Below are positions 57,557-64,000 of a DNA stretch of 64,000 bases, piece by piece. The DNA comes from CAMCHP01 sp036835325 (GTDB lineage: Bacteria; Bacteroidota; Bacteroidia; Flavobacteriales_D; Sanyastnellaceae). Under the pieces are notes generated by a model. That model worked only from the letters and a program-made list of their open reading frames with translations. It had not been told where the DNA came from and ran no database searches. The translations under genes and the position numbers were made by a program. Position 1 is the stretch's first letter. The number at the start of each line of letters is the position of its first letter. The stretch lies in assembly GCA_036835325.1 (NCBI GenBank), contig DAITMF010000010.1, positions 1-64,000 of the forward strand, written 5' to 3'.

Positions 57557-58558
57557 CTAGAACTTGGCGCAGGGAATGATCCTTTTGCGTGCGGCTCTTA
57601 CATTTTTGACACTGGCCCATTGGTATGCCAACGAGATTTCGTGGGCACCGGCTGTAGAGCCAAGGCCGAGGGTTGAGATGGTGATGTCGTAGCTGTAGCC
57701 GAATCGGAAGCTGTCGGTGGCTACGCCTGCCATGAGGGCCACGGCATCGTGATTGGGGTAGCCGTAGCCATTTGATTTGAGCAGGGGCAAACCGCGGTAC
57801 CACATTCCGATTACGATGGGGTTGAGTTCGTAGTAGGCTCCGAGGTCGAGTTGGCTGAAATCGCCTTGCTGTTTGTAGTTCATGGCGACCACGAGGTCGT
57901 TGCCGTTGCGTTTGTACGGGCCACCGGAGAAACTGAAGCGGTATCCACCGTGAACGGAGAGTTTCATGGGGATGATGCCTTGGCGATCGGCCCAGATGCT
58001 TTCGTTGGGTTGGTTGATGTGGTGCGCGGCACCGCCAATCCAGAACCGTGGGTTGAACACGAGGAAGCCTGCGGCCGCGTCGAAGAACGATACCGGGTCA
58101 AACACCATTTCTTCGAGTGAGGTGCCGGCGTTTCTGATCAACTGGTCGCTGAAGGTGAGGTCGCTGAAGTTGAGGTTGCGGTTTCCGTAGCCCACTTGTA
58201 TGGCAGGTCGGATAACGGTTTCGCGGGTAATGGCGAACTCGTAAGCGTATTGCACCGCGATGGAGTTTCCGCGGAGGGCACCGGTTCCGGCGCGGTCGTG
58301 CGTGGCGATGAATCCGAAGCCGCTGTTGAGTTCAGGAACGTACACATCGTAGGCGAAGTTGTAGGCGACCCAAGAACGCGGGATGGCCGGCCATTGGTTG
58401 CGGTAATTGGCGCTCAAGCGGTGCTGCGGCGTAGTGCCGGCAAAGGCCGGATTGAGGTAGGTAGGCGCCGCGTAGAACTGGGTGAACTGCGTTGCTTGCC
58501 CAAACGCGCTTGCATTGACCAGCAGCGCCAAGAATGCTATGACGATGCGGGTATTCAT
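57557..58558 (-). CDS. PorP/SprF-family type IX secretion membrane protein
   Basis: This 333-residue outer-membrane barrel has a signal peptide cut at AFG before QAT. The family start is Q-x-x-Q-F-x-x-x-x-x-x-x-N-P-A-x-x-G (here QFTQFYAAPTYLNPAFAGT), followed by YRNQWPAIPRSW and a succession of strands. It ends in GAHEISLAYQWASV before a short basic tail. PorP/SprF proteins attach type B-sorted adhesins to the surface. The gene overlaps the PD40 protein gene by 4 bases and lies in one operon with the giant PKD protein, its probable partner. Confidence 0.94.
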   Translation of the reverse strand: MNTRIVIAFLALLVNASAFGQATQFTQFYAAPTYLNPAFAGTTPQHRLSANYRNQWPAIPRSWVAYNFAYDVYVPELNSGFGFIATHDRAGTGALRGNSIAVQYAYEFAITRETVIRPAIQVGYGNRNLNFSDLTFSDQLIRNAGTSLEEMVFDPVSFFDAAAGFLVFNPRFWIGGAAHHINQPNESIWADRQGIIPMKLSVHGGYRFSFSGGPYKRNGNDLVVAMNYKQQGDFSQLDLGAYYELNPIVIGMWYRGLPLLKSNGYGYPNHDAVALMAGVATDSFRFGYSYDITISTLGLGSTAGAHEISLAYQWASVKNVRAARKRIIPCAKF

Positions 58559-60114
58559 GGCGCGATGAGTAGGTAAGGGGTAAGCTCGACTTCTTTCTGA
58601 TCAGCAGTCTCCGGAAAGGGGAAGGCCAATTCATCGATGACCGAGTTGTAGCCGTCGGCTTCGATAAGCACCTTGTACGGAGTCAGCGGATGCAAAACAG
58701 CAATGAATTTTCCGCTCAGGCGGTTGCTGCGGTAAACACCTTGCACTTCGCGTGTAGCTTCATCGATCACGGTAATGGTAGCTGCGATGGCGTTTCCTTC
58801 GAGGTCATTGAGTTTACCTTTCACGACGATGGTGGCCTGACGACGGTTCACGAAGTCGATGCTGTAGAGGTCTTGGTCGCCAAAGCCCCCTTCACGTGCC
58901 GACGAAAAATAGCCGGTTCGTCCGCCTGCGTCAAGAGTGAGGTAAAGGTCATCATCAACGGTATTGACCGGGAAACCGAGGTTCTTTGGCGTGCTCCAAA
59001 GGTCATCATTGGCTTTGGTAGAACGAAAGATGTCGTAGCCACCAATGGTGGTATGACCGTTCGACGCGAAGTACAGTGTTTTGCCATCGACATCGAGGTG
59101 GGGTGCGTCTTCGTCGTAGGGTGTGTTTACGATGGGGCCCAGGTTGCGTGGGAGGCTCCATTGACCGTTGGGCAGCATGCGCACGCGGTAGAGGTCTTTG
59201 CCGCCATAACCACCCGGACGATTGCTGCTAAAAATGAGCAGTTTGCCATCTGCAGAAAGTGTTGCTGAAGCTTCTTGGAATTGAGAATTGATGGTGGCAG
59301 GTAGTTTTTCAGGGGTTGACCATTTACCGTCTTGCAGGCGGCTAATGTAGAGGTCGCCGCCGGTTTGGTTTTCATTGGTGCGGTACACGACCATGGTTTT
59401 GCCATCGGCAGCGATGCTCACGGTAGCGTCATGGGTGTTGGAGTTGATTGGCGTGCCGATGTTGGTGGCATTGCTCCAGCCGTTTTTATCGGCCAAGGTG
59501 AAGTAGATGTCTTCGAAAAATGCACTGTTGGGATCTTTGAGACCGCCTGTGCTATCGCTTCTGCGCGAAGTGAAGTAGAGCTTTTGGTTGTCAGGGGTAA
59601 CGATGGGTACGTACTCAGGAGCTTCGGTGTTGACGGTAGGTCCGAGGTTGGTGACGCGCACATCGGCTGGATTTGCGAGGGCTTCTTTTGCGCGGGTCAC
59701 TTGATCAATGTGCCTGAGCACTTCTTCGGAGGGTATGCTGCGGTCTCCGCTTTCGACGTAGGCGAGGAAATTTTCGTAGGCTTCGTCGAAGCGCAGATTT
59801 CGATGCAGTGCACGGGCGTAGTGGAAACGGGCTTGTGGAAGTTGTTGGGCTGCAGAGCGCAATAGTTTCAACGCGAAGGCCTTGTCGCCCTTCCATGAAA
59901 GTGCGGCTTGGCCGAGGGCCAAATTGACTTCAGCGTTGGCGGTGTCGCGTTTGTGCAGGGGTTCGAGCAGTTGGTACACCAAAGCATGGTCACCTTGGCT
60001 CAACGCCAACTGTGCGATGCGCAGGTCTTGGCGGTCGCGACGGCTCATGCTTGTTTGAGCAAAGCCTTGCACTGCAAGTAGCAGGGTCAATAGGAGGGTG
60101 AGGGTGTGCTTCAT
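58555..60114 (-). CDS. TPR-PD40 periplasmic/outer-membrane protein lacking an OmpA domain
   Basis: This protein has 519 residues. A signal peptide cut at GFA before QTS leads to an N-terminal TPR-like helical region (about 25-140). Five or so PD40/WD40-like blades follow (YFTSRRSDSTGG; VVYRTNENQTGGDLYI; LIFSSNRPGGYGGKDLY; LYFASNGHTTIGGYDIF; GYFSSAREGGFGDQDLY), then one carboxypeptidase-regulatory-like domain (VVKGKLNDLEGNAIAATI). Relatives next to PorP/SprF genes, including PorE-type proteins, usually end in an OmpA peptidoglycan-binding domain. Here the protein stops after the beta domain (LTPYLLIAP), directly overlapping the porP-like gene. It lies 2 bases after the PKD gene. Confidence 0.9.
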   Translation of the reverse strand: MKHTLTLLLTLLLAVQGFAQTSMSRRDRQDLRIAQLALSQGDHALVYQLLEPLHKRDTANAEVNLALGQAALSWKGDKAFALKLLRSAAQQLPQARFHYARALHRNLRFDEAYENFLAYVESGDRSIPSEEVLRHIDQVTRAKEALANPADVRVTNLGPTVNTEAPEYVPIVTPDNQKLYFTSRRSDSTGGLKDPNSAFFEDIYFTLADKNGWSNATNIGTPINSNTHDATVSIAADGKTMVVYRTNENQTGGDLYISRLQDGKWSTPEKLPATINSQFQEASATLSADGKLLIFSSNRPGGYGGKDLYRVRMLPNGQWSLPRNLGPIVNTPYDEDAPHLDVDGKTLYFASNGHTTIGGYDIFRSTKANDDLWSTPKNLGFPVNTVDDDLYLTLDAGGRTGYFSSAREGGFGDQDLYSIDFVNRRQATIVVKGKLNDLEGNAIAATITVIDEATREVQGVYRSNRLSGKFIAVLHPLTPYKVLIEADGYNSVIDELAFPFPETADQKEVELTPYLLIAP

Positions 60115-60116
60115 GG

Positions 60117-63100
60117 TTAGCGTGGCAATAGGGTGACATCGCCTGCCGTGGTGATGGTTTCGCCATTGGAGAATCGTGCTTTGACTTTCCAGGCGTAGAC
60201 GTCTTGCTTACAAATTTGGCCTTTGTAGTAGCCATCCCAACCGATGTTGACATCGGTGCTTTCGAAGAGCAGTTCGCCCCATTTGTTGAAGATTTGCAGG
60301 TTGTATTCGGTAACTCCTTTTTGCAAAGGGAAGAACACGTCGTTGGTGTAGCCATTCGGGTCATAAACCCCGCCATTCGGACCAGAGGTAGTGGGAGTGA
60401 AGGCGTTGGGGAACACGATATCGGCATCTGGCCTTGCGTACACGGCGTCGGCCACCGAGTAGGTTGACGGACAGTCAAACTCGTTGTTGGCCGTGAGCGA
60501 TATTGAGTACACGCCCTCTTCTTGGTAGTAATGTTCAGGTGCAAACTCGGTAGAGGTTGTGCCGTCGCCAAAGTCCCAGAAGTAGGTCGTAGCATTTTGT
60601 GATGCGTTCACGGTAAATAGCGGTTGGCCGGGCACAGAGAGTTCATCAGGCGTTACGGTGAAGAATGCTGCAGCACGTGGGTACACTTCAATGATGGCCT
60701 CTTGCACGATTTGGTCGTTGCTTCCCGGCGCAATGCCGTTTACGGTGAGCGATACAGTGTAGGTTCCCGGCTGGTTGTAGGTGTACACGGGGTTGGCAAC
60801 GGTGGCTGTGCCGCCATCGCCAAAAATCCAGTTCCAGCCGGTCACGTATTCACTTTGGTCTTGGAAGACAACCGTCAGCGGCACACAGCCCGAAGCCGGA
60901 CCGATGAAATCGGCTATTGGCGCTGGAGGGTCAATCTCAATGGTTTGCGTGAAGGTGTCGCTGCAGAAACCGTTGTCAACCTCTAGGGTTATGGTGAACA
61001 TGCCCCATGTGCCGAAGTCGTAATTGCCCGGGTTCTCGCCTTCCAACACTGCGCCATTGCCCAATGCCCAGAAGAATTCTGCGCTTTGGCCTGCGGTGCT
61101 CAGATTCGTCAAATCGACGATTGTCTCAGGGAATTGCTGGTTTTGGGGAGTGGCTGTGAAATTTGCGTCAGGTACTGCGTACACGGTGATGTCAATGTAG
61201 GTGGTGTCGTTGCAACCGAAGAACGAGCTTGCCACGAGCATGGCTTCGTAGGTGACATCTTCAGTGGTGGTGTTGGTGTAGGTGTGCACCGGCGACGCCA
61301 TGGTGTGGGTGTTTCCGTCGCCGAAATCCCAGAAATAGCTTAGCGCACCGTTTGATTCATTTTGAAAGTTGACCGTAAGGGGTGAGCAACCCACTTGGTT
61401 CGCGGAGGCTTCAGCTTCAAGCAATGGGAGAACGGTGATCGACAGTTGATCGCTGCTGCTGCATCCGCTGTTGGTGTATGCGTTTAGGGTAATGTTATAG
61501 GTGACCGGGTCATCGGCCAAATTGAAATAGGTGTGTGTGTGTTCGATGTCGCTAATGGTGCTTACTTCCCCGGTGCCGTAAACCCATTGAAAACTGTCAG
61601 CACCTACCGATTGGTTGCTGAATACGACATCGAGCGGGTAGCACCCAAGGGTAGTATCGATAACTGCGATGGAGATGGGTGTTCCGAACACGTCAACATC
61701 TACATAGCTGGTGTCGGTACAGCCGTAAATCGACGATGCAACGAGCATAATGGTGTAGGTGGTGTCTTGTCCGCCGCTGTTAATAAATGTCGTGGTAGGG
61801 TTGTTTTGGGAGGATGTGGTGCCGTTGCCGAAATCCCACGTGAAGCCGGCTGTTGCACCCAACGATTGGTTGCTGAAGGTCAATTGCACGGGCGAACAGC
61901 CTCCGTTGCCGGCGGTGAATGACGATACAACATTCGGGAATACAGTGTACGGTAGCGATGCTTCAGCGCTGCATCCGGCGTCGTTGAAGGCGGTCAAGGT
62001 TACGATGTAGGTTATAGGTTCTCCAGAAACGCTGGTGAAGGCGTAGGTGTGCTCAGGGTCAGCAACCGCGCTACCGGTGCCGTCGCCGTAATCCCAGTTG
62101 AATGAAGTCGCCTCAGCACTGGTGTTGGTCAGCACGGCTGGCGATGGATGGCAGCCTTCGTTGTTGCTCATCGAGAATCCAGCATCCGGAACCGGATTCA
62201 CCACCACATCGGCCGTGGCCACATCGCTACACCCGTTTGGTGAATTGGCCGTTAAGGTAACGGTGTACACAATTTCATCAAGTGTGGTGTTTGTAAACAC
62301 CGTGGATGGATTTTGCTGGGTTGAGATAATTCCATTGCCGAAATCCCATGTATAACTGCTGGCATTTTGTGTGGTGTTCAAGAACGACACCGGGTAGGGG
62401 GTGCATCCGGGCTGAGGCGCTAAAAAACCTGCTGTGATTTGTGGGAAGACTTCAATGGGAATGGTAAAGGTGTCGCTGCATCCATTGGCCGACAGGGCAA
62501 TCAACTGCACTTCGTACACTTGGGTGATTGGCAGTTGATTGTCAAAGAGGTGACTGTGGATGGGTTCTGCGGTGTAGCTCGTATCGCCGTCAGAGTAGAT
62601 CCAGATGTAATTGTCGGCTTGAATCGAAAGGTTTTGAAAGTTGACGAGCAACGGCGAGCACCCTGAGTTGGTGTCGGCGAAGCCTTGTGCAATGGGTTGT
62701 GGGTCAACCACCACGTCAGCAGAAGCTGTGCCGGTGCAACCAAACGCGGATGTACCTGTGAGGTTCACCGTGTAGGTGATTGGTGCCAAGGTTTGGTTGG
62801 TCCACATGTGGGTGGGGGTTGGCATGTTCGAGATCGGACTGCCATCGCCAAAATCCCATTCGTACAGGTTTATGCCTTGAATGAAGGGCATGGTGGTGAT
62901 CAGGGGCGAACACGCGGTATCAGGCGTAATGGCGAAGCTAAACACTGCTGAAGGGTACACAATAACGTTCGACGATGTAGTATCGTTGCAGCCGTTGTCT
63001 TTGTAGGCGATGAGGGTCACCTGAAAGGTTTGTACAAAGCCGGTGAGGTTGCTATAAAGGTGGTTGGGGCTCTCATCGGTAGAAGTGTTGCCGTCACCGA

Positions 63101-64000
63101 AATCCCATAAGTAATTGTCGGCACCTTGTGAGGTGTTGATGAAGGTGGCCTCAAACGGGGCGCAGCTCGGCGGCAAGGAATTGTCGGTAAATCCTGCGAT
63201 GGCTCCCGGATACACGGTGATGGGGAGAGAGTCACTGGCTGAACATCCGAATTCGGTGAAGGCGTTCATGACGGCCCAGTACACGGTGTCGGCATCGCTC
63301 AGGTTCAAAAAGGTGTGGGTGGGTTCGGCATCCACAGAAGCAGCTCCATCCGAGAAAATCCACTGGTAGCTGACAGCGCCGGTTGTGGTGTTTTCGAAGT
63401 TGACGGTTAGCGGAGAGCATCCTTCATCAATATCCAACCCAATCGAGGGAATGGGCGCAGGTTCTACAGAAATCGTTTGCGTGACTTGGTCGCTGCAATT
63501 CGCTGTGGTCACCGTAAGGGTGATGTCATAGCTGCCGATGTTCAAATAGGTGTGTGTGGGGTGCTGGAGGTTACTGGTTGATCCATCCCCAAAATCCCAA
63601 AACCATGAAAGAATGGGGTCACCCGGGTCGGGTATTGAAATGTCGGTGAACTGCGCTTGCGTGCCTTCGCACACGTTGTTGGCAATGAAGTTGGCCTGTG
63701 GCGAGTTGTACACGCGAATGACCTGCTGGGTGTTGTCGAGGCACCCGTTGAGGCCTTCAACGGTGAGGTTTACAACGTAGTTGCCCGGCTGCGAATAGTT
63801 GATAGGAGGCGGATTGGTGCCGTTGAAGCTGAACGGGGCCACGTCAAAGGTCCACGATGAGGTTTGTGCCCCGGTCGATTGGTTGGTGAAGGTGACTTCA
63901 AGCGAATCGCAACCGGCGACATCAGATGCTGCGATGACAGCGTTCGGTGCCGGGAGCACAACAACATCAAGGCAAGCAATGTCAGAGCATCCTGCCGATG
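60117..64000 (-). CDS. Giant PKD-repeat surface protein with T9SS type B (gliding-associated) C-terminus, 5' end outside the window
   Basis: About 1,294 residues are visible. The frame stays open to the window edge (the codons beyond 63959 read ...DIACLDVVVLPAPN), so the GTG at 63959 is not the start. Fourteen PKD-like domains of about 85-95 residues follow one another, each with a WDFGDG-type strand (canonical in ~8, altered to IFSDG, IYSDG, VYGTG, ALGNG in others). Most carry a GCSPL Cys paired with a later GCSD-type Cys. The C-terminus (VFPNAFTPTTSGPNG ... YNLQIFNKWGELLFES ... ICKQDVYAWKVKA) is the gliding motility-associated type B sorting domain. It is probably a large adhesin attached through the PorP/SprF partner downstream. 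Confidence 0.94.
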   Translation of the reverse strand, partial: SAGCSDIACLDVVVLPAPNAVIAASDVAGCDSLEVTFTNQSTGAQTSSWTFDVAPFSFNGTNPPPINYSQPGNYVVNLTVEGLNGCLDNTQQVIRVYNSPQANFIANNVCEGTQAQFTDISIPDPGDPILSWFWDFGDGSTSNLQHPTHTYLNIGSYDITLTVTTANCSDQVTQTISVEPAPIPSIGLDIDEGCSPLTVNFENTTTGAVSYQWIFSDGAASVDAEPTHTFLNLSDADTVYWAVMNAFTEFGCSASDSLPITVYPGAIAGFTDNSLPPSCAPFEATFINTSQGADNYLWDFGDGNTSTDESPNHLYSNLTGFVQTFQVTLIAYKDNGCNDTTSSNVIVYPSAVFSFAITPDTACSPLITTMPFIQGINLYEWDFGDGSPISNMPTPTHMWTNQTLAPITYTVNLTGTSAFGCTGTASADVVVDPQPIAQGFADTNSGCSPLLVNFQNLSIQADNYIWIYSDGDTSYTAEPIHSHLFDNQLPITQVYEVQLIALSANGCSDTFTIPIEVFPQITAGFLAPQPGCTPYPVSFLNTTQNASSYTWDFGNGIISTQQNPSTVFTNTTLDEIVYTVTLTANSPNGCSDVATADVVVNPVPDAGFSMSNNEGCHPSPAVLTNTSAEATSFNWDYGDGTGSAVADPEHTYAFTSVSGEPITYIVTLTAFNDAGCSAEASLPYTVFPNVVSSFTAGNGGCSPVQLTFSNQSLGATAGFTWDFGNGTTSSQNNPTTTFINSGGQDTTYTIMLVASSIYGCTDTSYVDVDVFGTPISIAVIDTTLGCYPLDVVFSNQSVGADSFQWVYGTGEVSTISDIEHTHTYFNLADDPVTYNITLNAYTNSGCSSSDQLSITVLPLLEAEASANQVGCSPLTVNFQNESNGALSYFWDFGDGNTHTMASPVHTYTNTTTEDVTYEAMLVASSFFGCNDTTYIDITVYAVPDANFTATPQNQQFPETIVDLTNLSTAGQSAEFFWALGNGAVLEGENPGNYDFGTWGMFTITLEVDNGFCSDTFTQTIEIDPPAPIADFIGPASGCVPLTVVFQDQSEYVTGWNWIFGDGGTATVANPVYTYNQPGTYTVSLTVNGIAPGSNDQIVQEAIIEVYPRAAAFFTVTPDELSVPGQPLFTVNASQNATTYFWDFGDGTTSTEFAPEHYYQEEGVYSISLTANNEFDCPSTYSVADAVYARPDADIVFPNAFTPTTSGPNGGVYDPNGYTNDVFFPLQKGVTEYNLQIFNKWGELLFESTDVNIGWDGYYKGQICKQDVYAWKVKARFSNGETITTAGDVTLLPR
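60480..63960 (-). repeat. Array of fourteen PKD-domain coding repeats
   Basis: The coding repeats have a period of roughly 255-285 bases. The plus-strand sequence shows the recurring core CC(A/G)AA(A/G)TCCCA, the complement of WDFG codons, for example near 60568, 61325, 61834, 62342, 62850, 63100 and 63590. Copies have diverged at the DNA level, so recent tandem duplication is not evident. Confidence 0.85.

Noticed and set aside
63959..63959. GTG at 63959 as the start of the PKD protein
   Set aside because: The frame stays open to the window end and upstream codons continue the PKD pattern (GCSD-like), so the gene is partial here.
60117..64000. Regularly spaced repeats at the right end considered as a CRISPR or tandem-repeat array
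   Set aside because: The period of about 255-285 bases and the codon-level divergence are explained by protein PKD domains.
1..64000. tRNA, rRNA, transposase or phage genes
   Set aside because: I looked through the intergenic gaps for tRNA T-arm patterns and for cloverleaf-sized segments, and through the reading frames for transposase, integrase or phage proteins. None was found.

Overview
This 64 kb window is a contiguous, gene-dense chromosomal segment of a member of the Bacteroidota, most likely Flavobacteriales (a Cryomorphaceae/Schleiferiaceae-type lineage is my inference). The evidence is a complete SprA (Sov) translocon gene, a PorP/SprF homologue, four cargo proteins with type IX secretion (T9SS) C-terminal sorting domains, a FecR/ECF-sigma/STN-receptor module, and many promoters with the Bacteroidota -7 box TAnnTTTG. 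No rRNA, tRNA, CRISPR array, insertion sequence or phage gene was found. About half the bases are G+C by eye.

Layout. 0.2-2.7 kb: small conserved hypotheticals and a MORN-TonB_C protein. 2.7-4.5 kb: cyclophilin lipoprotein and pheS. 4.5-13.4 kb (mostly minus strand): a TPR-sensor histidine kinase, a glutaminyl-cyclase-like M28 lipoprotein overlapping cysS, a MORN protein behind an SDR-type threonine dehydrogenase, and an SdpI/LytS/LytTR operon. 13.5-18.4 kb: ECF sigma, STN TonB-dependent receptor, DUF4249-like lipoprotein and FecR. 18.5-18.6 kb: a possible small RNA. 18.7-20.4 kb: typA. 20.4-26.3 kb: an envelope thiol-redox cluster (Omp28-like lipoprotein, DUF6029 barrel, TlpA, secreted redoxin, Cys-rich T9SS cargo). 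26.4-36.7 kb: maeB-ruvA-sprA operon. 36.7-39.1 kb: gcvH, a VanZ-like gene and two tandem tonB genes. 39.1-42 kb (minus): ribF, an LRR protein, a YkoF-like thiamine-binding protein, PnuC and a NadR-like kinase in one operon. 42.1-43.9 kb: atpD-atpC. 43.9-51 kb: a Wzy-like membrane protein, rlmH, DUF4783, nadC, BrkB, a flippase and a glycosyltransferase. 51-57.5 kb: an AddB-like nuclease, a TPR protein, a small hypothetical, murB and a Kelch-like T9SS cargo. 57.5-64 kb (minus): PorP/SprF, a PD40 protein without an OmpA domain, and a giant PKD-repeat adhesin that runs off the window.

How the genes work together. The unifying theme is envelope export. At least ten predicted signal peptidase I substrates here have Gln at the mature N-terminus (the Bacteroidota 'Q-rule'), and a candidate enzyme that would cyclise that Gln lies in the same window. 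SprA and PorP/SprF would export and anchor the PKD, Kelch, redoxin and Cys-rich cargo, several of which depend on disulfides, and the redox cluster could serve them. Two TonB proteins and a FecA-type receptor supply and sense outer-membrane transport.

Regulatory style. Many genes carry TAnnTTTG so close to the start codon that their mRNAs should be leaderless or nearly so. These promoters also decided several start codons. A short motif, CTCATCCATCC, often followed by an A-run, recurs far above chance and is unexplained.
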